64,000 nucleotides of DNA from NCBI GenBank assembly GCA_023213315.1, contig JAKCPI010015836.1, positions 1 through 64,000 of the forward strand, given 5' to 3'. Under the pieces are notes generated by a model. The model made no database searches, was not told where the DNA came from, and worked only from the letters and a program-made list of their open reading frames with translations. Every line of letters begins with the position of its first letter. Position 1 is the stretch's first letter. Shown in pieces: positions 10,930 through 22,500 of the stretch. This DNA comes from Euborellia annulipes (Eukaryota; Arthropoda; Insecta; Dermaptera; Anisolabididae). Made by a program: the position numbers and the translations under genes.

Positions 10930-12110
10930 AGGTGAGCTTATTATTTTGTTAAATATTATTAAAATTTGATTAAATTTGAATGTTAATAGATTCAATTTTC
11001 CACTCAAACATAATATGATATAAAGTAATGCAAGATTAAAATTTATGTAAAAAACACATAATTATTAAAACTAATTTGAAATAAACGAAATTGAAATAAG
11101 AGAAACTAAATAATCCTGAACATATTTAAAAGTATTACTGACCTTAAATATTTACTTCTGTTTAGTAGAATCGTTTCATAAGCACATGAATATCAGGAAC
11201 ACCATGTCATGATATAAAAGCATTGTAATTAAATGGAAATTATAAAATATATATTAGTCTAATCGATGGATGTTTTTGATTATCTTTTTAAGAGAAATTG
11301 AGAGTTTCAAGCAGAACATTTGATGTCAAAACTTTTGACCAAATCAGCCTAAAATAAAGAATAATTCAGAATTTAATTTAGATTTTACACTTAAATAAAT
11401 ATAAAATGGTCAAAATTAAAATTCAATGTTAGAATATATATTAACGCTCACCTTATTTTATTAATCTGTATTTTTTCAAACACTCGGGTTTTTAAAACAC
11501 AATTCGAATGGAATTATTTTATATATATATATATATATATATGATCGATGGATGTTGTGTTCTTGGAGCCCCATCAATGCCTGTCACATCTAAAATAAAA
11601 AATAAATCATTTAATAAAGATTTTCCATTTGAATATATATTAAATAATGAGTGATTAAAAAACAAATAATTATTTAAACCAATTAGAAATAAAAGAAAAT
11701 GAAAAAATTGTGTCAAAGTTGAAGCAAAGAGAGATTGAATTAATAAAAGGAATAATGAAAATTAAATTTATATAATTTGCATATCGAAATTAAAATTAAA
11801 ATTTGTGTTTCTTTTTCTTTAGAATAAATAAATGCTTACCTTATTTAATCAATCTGAATTTTGTTGTGTTCTTGGAGCCCCATGCATGTCACTTCTGAAA
11901 TTAAAAAGAAATAATTTAATAAAGATTTTCCACTCAAACATAACATGATTTAAAGTAAAACAGGATTAAAATTTATTTAAAAAACACACAATTATTTAAA
12001 CTAATTTGAAATAAAAGAAAATTGAAATAAGAGAAAGTAAAAATTATTTGTCAAAGTTGAAGCAATGAGTGACTGAATTAATAATACGAATTACCTATTA
12101 AATTTAATAA
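10930..12110. repeat. Three diverged tandem repeats, each about 200-300 bp
   Basis: Three direct copies, at about 10935-11115, 11545-11755 and 11860-12110. They share GATTTTCCACTCAAACATAA-type text, then TAAAATTTATTTAAAAAAC, then TTTGAAATAAAAGAAAATTG. The second and third copies also share GTTGTGTTCTTGGAGCCCCAT and GTCAAAGTTGAAGCAA. No ORF is conserved. They may be the decayed 5' end of the tandem-unit cluster. Confidence 0.6.
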
Positions 12111-12119
12111 ATTTACAAA

Positions 12120-13267
12120 TAAAAATTAAATTGAAAATATACATCAAACGATTAATAGCGAGGAAATATTAAAAAAATGAGATAAAATTGTCAACCCGGG
12201 AAAGGTTATAAGTTAGCCCATTGAATCACGAGTTTAGAAAATCTCTATTATTTTATTTAATGAAATTATTTAGATAATAATCCTCAAGCAATTAGATAAA
12301 TATTTCGATGCATTACTGACCTTAAAAAATGAATAAAGATGATAAATAATATAATTAATTCGATGAGAGGACATGACATGTGGAAAAAAAATCGATAAAG
12401 TCATAGATGAGATAGAGAGACGTGGCATTCGCTTTCTTTTTCAATGGAGTCAAAGACAAAGCAATCGAGTTACTCCATTCTATTATTCCTGTTGAAAAAA
12501 ATTCAATAAAAATTACAATTAAAATAAAAATAATTTACTATAATTGTTTTTTTTTTTTTTTTTAATTTAAAAATTATATTCTCAATATTTAATAAATAAT
12601 AAAACAAAATAAATAAGAGTAAACATTTTTTTAAATGCCTCACCCTCCAAATAAAATTTTCTAAACTGATATTAATTCTTGAAAATTGTAATTAACTTAA
12701 CAATTAAGAGATTCTAAATAAATATTTTCAAGATTTAATCAATTTAAAAAATATAAATTTTAAGTAAAATGTCAGATTCTGATAGCCCGCTATATTTCAA
12801 AATGTCCCTTTTAATCAGAACTCTGTCATTCATATAAAATAAAATCATTGATAAAATACAGTATTTTATCTAAAAAAAAAAACCTATAAGATACTTTAAT
12901 TTTTGTCTGCAAAACAACACCGACATTCCAGTCCTGCTTTTAATAATCATATTTGATAATCCCTCAAAATCTAGAAGACTTAACTAATTCTTTATACCAT
13001 CAAAATCTGCAGATATTATTCCCATGCCAAACGCAAGTACACATTAGGTCAATATTAATGATAGAACAAAAAAGTCCTTCGCAAATAAGGATTCGAATTG
13101 TCAATTATTTGAAAAATGATATTTTGATTTAGGCGTTTCCTTGCTGTCACGGAGTGTAAGTTTATCTGGAACCTCTCAGCTTGATAATAATCCAGTGTTG
13201 GTGGGTATTTTTAATTCAATTTTATCATAGAATTAATAAATCAGAGAAAAAAAGTCCCATAGCGATA

Positions 13268-13298
<31 letters not shown>

Positions 13299-13430
13299 AA
13301 TGAGATTCTAATTAGGAAATGGTTATCATAGATCAATATAAAATACTCATAAAAAAATTGTTAGATATAAAATATTTTTTACAATTACTAACAACTGCGT
13401 TTAACCTGCTTATTTATTATAAAAATATGA
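12120..13430. other. AT-rich stretch without a recognised gene
   Basis: No convincing exon, RNA or bounded repeat was found. It contains a TA run at 13270-13300 and homopolymer tracts. Confidence 0.5.
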
Positions 13431-13439
13431 TTAAACTCA

Positions 13440-13640
13440 CCCTTATGCCTGGCAACGGAGAAGTATATAAGTCACCACAATCGTTGCAGTTAAGCGATGC
13501 ACGGCGAAAACTCAGGATTTGGCGACCCCGAGCAATCAGCATGAAAAATGTCCCCTGGTAGTCACTGGTATAATAGGATTTATCTAACAAAGTCATATCC
13601 CTAAATGGCCTCAGTAGACGAAAAGGTTTAAAAAAAAAGA
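13440..13640 (+). mobile_element. 5S-rRNA-headed SINE
   Basis: The head resembles 5S rRNA. GCAGTTAAGCGATG (about 13486) corresponds to the A box, and AGGATTTGGCGACC (about 13514) to the C box, with similar spacing to the internal promoter of 5S genes. The conserved rRNA fold is too diverged for a functional 5S gene. The tail CTAAATGGCCTCAGTAGACG (about 13601) is the one found on the tRNA-headed SINEs here. The identification rests on recalled 5S boxes. Confidence 0.5.
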
Positions 13641-13696
13641 AGTCTGAACTGGAAGTAGATAACACTAATATACTAAAGAGGTAAAAATATTTTTTC

Positions 13697-13727
<31 letters not shown>

Positions 13728-14900
13728 CTTTTTTTTTTGAAATTCACTACACAATTATTTTCACAACACCAACACTTGCAGCCATAGAAACACTTTGTTC
13801 GAAGTGATCACTTTATGATCGACAAACAAGAATGATGGAATTAATTCTAAGGGAATTTCATCAATAAATAAAATTAATTAATTAAGTAAATATATTATTA
13901 AATCTTTTACAAGAAACAAAATTGTACACTTATTCTACAACTCCAAAATCTCTTAGATTTTTTTGTTATTCATTTTTGTCTATCCATTTGAGAGAAAGAG
14001 AATAACTAACTAATTTTATAGTCTCTAATACAGATATTTACATTTTAAAACACCCAAAATAAATATTTACATCTAGCATCTTAGCATAAATGCCCATTTA
14101 TTATAATTATTATATATTTCACTTTATATATAAAAGACTTGTATTTTTTTTTTTTTTTTTTTTTGGAATTTTGAATATGTTCAAACTTGAAAATGAGGCA
14201 CAATTTTCTCTTCTCTCTTATAGGATTTTATTAGATTAAGAGAGAAAAGAATAAGTTTTTTGTTTTATTTAAGGAATTCATTGAGCAAAATGTCTCAAAA
14301 ATATTCGAGGACTCTCTCTTCATGTTTATAAAAAAATGACTAGAAAATTAATTTATATCATAATCTGAGCTGCTTATAGAAAAATAAAGTCCATAATATC
14401 AACGCCCAGTGAGATGCGCCTAAACAAAACGAAGTTCAATTATATGTAAAGAAGACATATATATAAAGATAGGCCTATATATTGAGATGAATCGGAGGAA
14501 TGCGAAGTGAAGTATTTGTTTGATATTCACCTTATGAGATATTTAAGTTAAGAAACTATTTTTTAATAAAATTTCACCATTTTTAAACAAAGAATCAAAG
14601 TGTGAGAAATATCCAGTGAAGGTGATATGTCATTTATGTTATATTTTGATATATCTTCTGTCTTCACTAAAAATATAAAAATTTGCATAAAGTAGTCACT
14701 AAATAAATTTCGTCGTTTAAGCTCACTCAGACGGAGAGAAATAGAATTTTTTTTTTTTTTTTTGTTTCATTTCGGTGCATATCACTGGGCGGGTTTAAAT
14801 TTATTTTTAATACTGTTTCCAAATAATACTCCTAAAAATTAAAAAAAGAACAACAATTAGTTTAACAATAAAGATCTACTATACAAAATACCCATTTTAT
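13641..14900. other. AT-rich stretch, nothing recognised
   Basis: Contains a TA run (13700-13726) and T tracts (14140-14165, 14748-14763). No gene or bounded repeat is supported. Confidence 0.5.
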
Positions 14901-14913
14901 AAAAAAGGGGTTT

Positions 14914-15515
14914 TCAGGTCTATTCCCTAAGCAAAAACGTTAACTTTTAACATCTGAAATCAGCGTTAATTCATTTTGACACCTCCTTGTCTCAAATTGC
15001 TATTTATTTATTTACAAAAGTGTTGGCTTCAAACCACAAGCCATTTTTGCCATCGATACAAATTGCTATTCTGTAAGCAAAAACTTTAACGCGAAAGCGC
15101 TAACATTTAGTCAAAAGTGTTAAAATGTCATGTCTTTAATATTTTAACGCCATATTTAATGAATAAAAATGGCGCCTTAAACCAAAAAGTAGGGTCATGA
15201 TTTTGACAGCTTTGAGATAAAAGCAACATGTTAACGTCGCTGTTTGGTTTAAAGAATGGAATTTTTTAACGCTGGTGTGTCAGATAGGCATGTGCTAGAG
15301 GTTATTGAGAGGTGTAAAAACACGAACAAACAGAACACAGTTTTCTTCTGATGGATCATAAACACCTGGTGCTTAAAAGTAAAATGTTAACGTCGCTGTT
15401 AAAACTTGTTTTAGAGAAAAGCATTTTTAACGCTGATGTTATTACTTTACTTTTTAACACCCAATTTGTGATGCTAAATTTTAACGTCTGTTTAGAGAGA
15501 ATAGACCTGTCGGAG
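14914..15515. repeat. MITE-like element with inverted ends and internal repeats
   Basis: The left end TTTCAGGTCTATTCCCTAAGC is matched in inverted orientation by GAGAGAATAGACCTG near 15497-15513. Inside, two direct copies of TTAACGTCGCTGTT (about 15231 and 15387) are each followed by TTTTTAACGCTG. Many AACG/CGTT motifs make the interior self-complementary. The short ORF at 15351-15563 lies within the element and has no recognisable domain. Confidence 0.5.
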
Positions 15516-15549
15516 TTGTTAAGAGATTATAATTTAATATTTCTTAATC

Positions 15550-16290
15550 TTGAGAAATATTAAAAAATAAGCAGCCAGATCTTTTATTATCAAGACAGAA
15601 CACAAAAACGCCTGAAAGCACAAAAAAAAAATATATATATTATAAATTTATAGAGTTCAAAATAGGACAAGGATTTTTTTTAAATATACCCACTTGATTT
15701 TTTTAAATAAATTAGAATACATTTATTAATATTCAGTTTTTAAGGAAATTGTTATTTTTTTTCAACAAAATAAAAACTATAATACATTTGTTTTTATATT
15801 TTAAGTTCAAACATTTATTAATTTTACAAAAAACATTCGTTTTTTTTTAAGTTGTTTAAATGTACATTTTATTTTTTTTTTTCTACTCTTTTTTTTTATT
15901 TTTTTAATTATATATATGTACAAATATATTATTATAAAAAATCATTATTCAAAGAGAATGAGTTTTTTTTTTTTAATCTAATAAATAAATTAAATAGAGT
16001 AGAGAATATTTATTTTTTATTTTTTTTTATTTATTTTTTTTTGTAAATTTATGCGTTGTTTATTCTAATTAAGTAAACAGCCCTTTTTTTTTGTTCAATA
16101 GAGGGGAGGAAAATTTCCGCCGCCAAAAAACATTTTTGTTTTAAATACTATAAAAGAATGTTGAGCCCAATTCGGGTTTTTCATAAAAAATCAATAAAAA
16201 AAAAAAAGTATTAAAAAATATCCTAATAAATACAGAAGAAGAAGACGAGTGCACGTTTGTTTGTTTTTTTCTGGAGCAAAAGGAACATAG
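15550..16290. other. T-rich 3' flank of the BAZ2 gene
   Basis: Long T/A runs and no recognised feature. If the polyadenylation signal at 16299-16304 is used, this lies downstream of the transcript end. Confidence 0.5.
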
Positions 16291-16298
16291 ATTACAAG

Positions 16299-16304
16299 TT
16301 TATT
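16299..16304 (-). terminator. Candidate polyadenylation signal of the BAZ2 gene
   Basis: AATAAA on the minus strand, 74 nt past the BAZ2 stop codon. It is the first canonical hexamer after the stop. AT-rich DNA makes chance hits common, so the true transcript end could lie further left. Confidence 0.4.
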
Positions 16305-16377
16305 TTTTTGTCATTTGAATATATAGATTAGAGAGAATGGAGGAAGGGCGACTAGTTGCTAGTTTACAGTTGACGAT

Positions 16378-16546
16378 TCACGTGGCGGTGGGCGGATGTG
16401 TGCCGAACAACTCGAACCAGCGATTCTCGAAGAATGAGCGCATGTTGTGTCCAGCCTTTCCCACTGGCGAGTCGTCTTCGTTGAACGTCTCGCAGTTGAT
16501 GAAGATCTGTCGTACATCCACAAAGAAGTCCTCGCGACTCTTGTAT
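16378..16546 (-). CDS. BAZ2B: BAZ2 exon 36: bromodomain second half and stop
   Basis: Acceptor TTTTTAG at 16547. It encodes [15 protein letters not shown], then the asparagine-containing acetyl-lysine pocket motif NCETFNEDD, and ends FGTHPPTAT with TGA at 16378-16380. The conserved pocket Asn is present, so histone acetyl-lysine reading is plausible. Confidence 0.93.
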
Positions 16547-19500
16547 CTAAAAATATGATCCAAGGTTTTACTTTCTCTTGTATATATATTTATAATATAT
16601 ATAGAGAGAGAGAAAGTATCGCGATCATGACAAAAATTCGATGTCGATTTTGATGGATATACACGTTTTGAGTTCCCCTGCGTCCAAAAAAAGTGAGTCC
16701 CGCAAATTGGTATGTCTGTCTGTGTGGACATTTTTTAGCATGAAGGAAATGAGCTACGAGGTTGAAATTTTATAGTATAATTTTATATATTTTATATAGT
16801 ATAATTTTATATGTATAGTTTAAGTTCGGCATCCCCCCCCCCCCTGAGACGTGAACAAAACCGGCCAAAAAGTATTAGTACTTTACTGATGTACTTTTTT
16901 TTAGTTTTTTTCGACTTTCCCAAAAATCGCTCCAACAATTTAGATTAAAATTCAAAATTCAATTATTTTTTAGATGCTTTTTAAAATGTATATTCTCATT
17001 TTGTCCTTAAAATCTTATGAAGACCACTTTACTCTTGTGCTTCATAGGAAAAATGAGGAGAAATGGTTGCCATGGTACCGGAATATAAATGTTTCCCGAT
17101 TTTGATTAAAATTCATAAATCAGCTATTCTTTAGATGGTCTTTAAAAAGTATATCAATAAATTTTTTCGTGAAAATTGTTTGAAATCCACTTTACTGGTG
17201 GGAGTATTTCAGATTTTTCAAATTCATTTTCCGGCTCTTACTTCCATAGAGCCAATGTTACATCCCTATGGGGATTTGCACGTTAATTCAAAAGAATTAT
17301 TCCCTTTTGGAACTTTTTACACATTAAAATTTTTTTTTTTTTCCAATTCTTATGAAAGTTGTGTGCTGGGTGACAGTCGCACTAGATTTTTTTTTTTATA
17401 AATTGAAAGATTAAGAAATATACTAACTGGCCGTCGAGAAGTCGTTTACGGATCGTGCTCAGGTCCATCGGGCTTCGGATGATCTTCTTGTAGGTGGGGA
17501 ACTGCTTGGTGTTGACTGGTACGAGGAAAGGCCAGGCCTCGTCGTGTCCTTCGAGCTCGTCGAGGATGGTCCTACAGCCTGCCAACTCGCGTTGTTGCTT
17601 CTTACTGAGGGCCTGCCAACCCGGTGAGTTGATTGGTGCCGAGGTTGCCAAGCTGGCTGCTGACACCCTCTCTTTTCTGGTTGGCGGCGTAGGAGGCGTT
17701 AGCTGGGAGCAGCTGGGTCCATTCGAAGCGTCGTCCGGGCCGGCCGGAGTCCCCGGGGGGCTGGGCACAACGAACTCCTTCAAGTCACTTATCGAGGAAT
17801 GTCCCTCACCCGTGAGAAGTTGAAGGGCTCTAGTCCGGACACCTCCGAACAAGATCCTGAAGCTTACCTGGAGGTGACGTGGTCGCTACTCTCACTTTCC
17901 TTGAGCTTGGAGCTACTATGGTTGGCAGCTCGCCGAGTGCTCCCTCTCTTCTTCGGCGCTTTCGAATGGCAGTTGGGGCAGTACCATTTCCCTCGAGGAA
18001 CCTGGACAGCATCATAACAGTAACGAAACGGATGGATTTAGAATATAAAATTATTTACCTTATTCAGAGGAGGTTGGATGCAGTCTGTGTGGTAGGCCTT
18101 GGGACACCCTTCGCAGAGGAGGAGGTTCTTTCCGAGCCTTTTTCCGCACACAATACAATTCCGTTCACCTGTCGCTTTGTTCATACACTCAAAACAATAC
18201 CTGAATAAAAGAAGAGCTGTGAGTATTAAGTAAATTCATATAATAAGCATGCAACTGACCAATCGCCGTCAGGAATGTTATCCATCTTGGGCCGAAAGCA
18301 GTATGTGTGGTAACCCTTATCGCAGCCATCGCAGAGCAGCAGTTTGTCTTCGTTGTCGCCGCTGTGGCAGAACTGGCAATTCTGCGAGAGCAGCAAAACA
18401 CTTAATAGGAATCCTTGTATTTTTATAAAATTTCTTCTAGTGAAAGAACCAGAAATTTTGAAAATACAAAGTCTGATATAGTTTTCGTTCTTCAAAGAAA
18501 TAAATAAATAAAGACAACAACTAGTATTAAACTAGAGTATGCTCACTTTTGATTAAATAAAATCTCTAAATATTATAATAAATACAAACACATAAGAATC
18601 GTTCCAAATCATAACAATGAAACTTAATAAAAGGAAATAATCAATTTGATACATTTTATTTCTTATTTATTAATTTTCAAAAATGACCATAATGGCTCCC
18701 AATAGAAATGTGTATGCAAAACAAAAAAAAATTTTTCTTCACTTACATGTAACAAAATGGCTAAATAATTGATTTAATTATTATACTACAATTCAAAAAT
18801 TTGTATTATTTTTTTTTACATCAGTTAAACACTAGGAATAGTGGCAAAGTGTGTATTTTTACTCTTTGATATAGCTTAAAACAAACAAATAACTTGATTT
18901 TTAGTAAAAAATAATTTTTTGTTTTTATTTCATTTTAGGTATTTTTCGCCAGCGAAGGCCATTTAGACCCCGTCTATCTATTTTGCCAATCCAATTGAAA
19001 TAAATTGTCGCGAGAGGCGGGATGCGAACCCGCGACCCTTGTATAAAAGGCCAGCACGCTACCCACTACACCATGGCCCGAGGCCATTTTGCTTATTTTA
19101 AAACCTCGTACTGGTCCGCGGTCAAAAAAGTTTGGGAAACGCTGCTCTAGGTCATTTTTAAAAATTAATAAATTAATTGAAATTTAAAAATAAAATTGAA
19201 AATTCCCATTATATCAATCACAATATAATAAAATAAACACCTCTCTAAAACATAGAAAATTTTCGTATATAATATTAAAAGAAGTATTTTAATAGCTATT
19301 AATTCAAGCAATGAAAATATGAAAAGCCGAAATGTAAAACAAATAACGCAGCAAAATGAAACATGCGAAACAATCGGCCGCGGATTCCAAGTCAGCCAGG
19401 CACTTCGAATTTTGTATGACATGCGAATCGCTCTGAGCTGTCTACAAAAAAATAGATCCGTTTCAAACCGAACGGATTTTAATTAATTGCTAGCTATTCA

Positions 19501-22500
19501 GTGAGAGATAGTTAATAAGAAAAACGCCTACCAGACTAGAATTAAATTATTTTTAAAAGAGACTTCCACCAAAAATTAACATTAATTGCTTCAGTTTGTG
19601 CATGTTAAAATGTTAGGCCTTTTTGGTCGCCGCCTTTCTTCTGCGGATTAAATTAATATAAAAGAGAAAAGAAGAGAATATAATTTGGGAATCAAGAGAA
19701 TGGATCATTTGAAAACAATCAAGGAATTGAATAAAATATTCATACCAGAAGTTTCAAAAATATTTGAAAAATTTTGCAAAAATTATTGTAATTGTAACAA
19801 ATCTCCAAATTAGAAGATAAAATTTTTATGGTCGAAAGGTTATTTATGAAAGAAAAATATTTGTTGCTAGTGTTGCAATTATATTAAAATAATAATAAAA
19901 ACGCTTTTATTTTAAGAGTATTTAGTTGGAATAATAATAGTCAAATTCTAATATTATGATGTCAGATAATTAAGATGTGAGGGTAATGCTACCTCCACCC
20001 ATGTGACTTGAAGTTCGTCTGGAAATTACAGTAATCTTGACCCGCCTGGTAGGGGGACCGATACCCTGGCTGGATACCTATTCGGCCGGTTAATCCCAGG
20101 TTTCGGTGAGAAATTGATTTTCATTTAATTTCATCTCACGTTTTTCTAATTCGCTCATTTTTGTTTAAGAGATCTCAAGCCTATGTAGTAAAAAAAATAG
20201 ACTGGGAAGCATACGAGTAAACAAACTCGGTAACTCCTTCCCCTCCCTCTTCACCATCTGAACGAACAGATTGCAAAATAAATAAGAAATTATACATAAT
20301 ATTTAAGATTATTATATATATCGCGTATGTGGGGAAATGAGCATTTGGCCGACCAGGCTTCAACCCCAGCTGATTTATCCTCAATTCTTATTGGTGGATA
20401 AAAAATTTGATCATATTTTGAATAATCACAAAATAGAACCAATAATAATTATGATTAGTTATGAAGTAACGCCAGGTGAATGGAACGGACCTCACTGAAA
20501 TATATATATACTAGGTATATATATATTCGTATTGATCAACTGAAGAGAATTTTAGAGAAAGGATTGATCTATTCGGTAAACGTTTATTCATAGGAAATAT
20601 GTATGTTCTGGCCGTGATGCAAAATCATTCCCAGCTAGTATAAGAATACATGGCAGGCGAATTTCGCAATGCAATGTGATCCCATTCAACATGTGCTGAA
20701 TTCTATTATAAGACCCTTATTAAAAAACCCTCTGTAAAATTTGAATTCACAAAATGATAAATCCTAAAACTGGTGGAGAATTGTATGTCAATTAAATTAT
20801 ATAGAGAATATTTTAAAATAAAAGCGTTTTAGTTTTATATATATATTTTACGCCGAATTGACGAAAATGCCGTGTTCACGAATTAGGCCTCATTATGACT
20901 ATTTTAATTGGATAAGTAAAAAAGGAAGTCGGCAGAAGAAAAAGGGGCGCCTCAGGGGTGGCTTGGATACCCACGCTAGTGAGGCAGGCAGCGGCAGCGG
21001 ATGCAACAAGCGTGGAGGAGCGGGCGCGGGTCCATGCCCGACGACTCACTGCTTTCATGATGCTCTTATCCCAGGCGATGCTGGCTTCCAGCATGTAGAG
21101 AGCCATCGCGAGCTGTGCCGATGTGGCTGCCCTGGATACTGCGTCTCGCCACACCACCAAGCCTTTTGGAATTGAATCCTCCAAGCTTAAAGAGGAACTT
21201 GTTGAGCCGTTCGTGCCCGATGATGTACCGTTGCTCGTTGAACTGCTACCCGAGTTGCCTGATCCTGATCCATTTCCGGTATTGTTGGCCATCGCCGCCG
21301 ATTCATTCGCTGCGGCTGCTGCCATTCCTTGCAGACTAAGATCACCGGTGCTGCAAGACCAAATCGGTTTGAAGTGAAATCATGGGTAACTCTGAATTTT
21401 TTGATTTTTAATAGTTCATCCCATTTGTTTCTTAACCAAGAGGCGTCTTCCCCCAAGTATAGGGGGAGAATGCCACAGACGCTTATTTCCTTATTGCTAC
21501 AGGATGATGGCCGCTTCAACTTGCATCATATGTCTAACATAATGCATAACTCACTTATATTCCTAATATCTTATTTAAAATAACAAGTTCGTTTATAAAC
21601 CTTCCTTGGGAACGGAATATTATAAAGTTGAACTCGTCTCTGTAAATTCTCACGAGATTAAAAAAAAACGTCGAATAAAGATGATTAATTCGGATAAATT
21701 CACAAGCCCCACCGAAAGTCAGACCAGACCTCTTCAAACAAATGGCTCAGTATTTCCATATATCGACGCATAAAAGTACTATCGACAAACTTGCGTCTTC
21801 CCCCGCGTTACCTTATATATATATATATTATTATTATTATTAGTTTGTTGGATTAGGAGTTGAATAAAAATAAACATTTATTCAACTTCTATACTAGGGT
21901 ATATAGTGTATCTATAGACCGTCTATATAAAGATATAAATGAATGAATGATCAAATGAATTTTATTTCGAATATTTCGGTTGCATTGCTGGATTCTCCTT
22001 AAAATGTACTATTTAATTCATATTTCCCTCTTGCTTTTAGTCGTTAAAAATGATTGTATAAGATTTACAAGTCCTATTACATATAAGAGTAAGATAGAGT
22101 AAGGAAAGATTGAAGTTGGGGGGAAAATACTGGATCAAAATTATTCCAGTCACGGAAAGTAGTATTATATTCAAAAGACACTTAAAAAAAGTTCCTTTTT
22201 CTAGAAATAACAAATAAGTTATTATTACCTGATTCCTAGAGGGGGCTTGAGATACCGTCGTTCGATGGCAGCCTCAAGTGAGAGCAATCGATCTTTGGCA
22301 ATTTCCACAGGATTAAGACAATGGTCGCGTTCTGCTCGATGATCGCAAGCTGCTCGAAATCCAGGATTATCATCGCTACTAGCTCGAGGAGGCACCTTCC
22401 AACCCTGTAAATATATATGCTTATTAATATTTCAATTAGATTTTTATAGAATACGAAGAAAATATGGTGCATACCTTGACTTGCATACTTGCATTGGCCA

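Noticed and set aside
17135..17401. Plus-strand 88-codon ORF in the last BAZ2 intron
   Set aside because: Lies in dispersed-element and AT-rich intron sequence, with no homology recognised.
19010..19085. Minus-strand tRNA gene
   Set aside because: The T-arm is perfect but the acceptor stem fails to pair and a SINE body and tail follow, so it was called a SINE.
21187..21519. 110-codon minus ORF extending beyond exon 31
   Set aside because: Exon 30 joins exon 31 in phase with a conserved junction, so the part to the right of 21350 is intron; its [15 protein letters not shown] text is chance.
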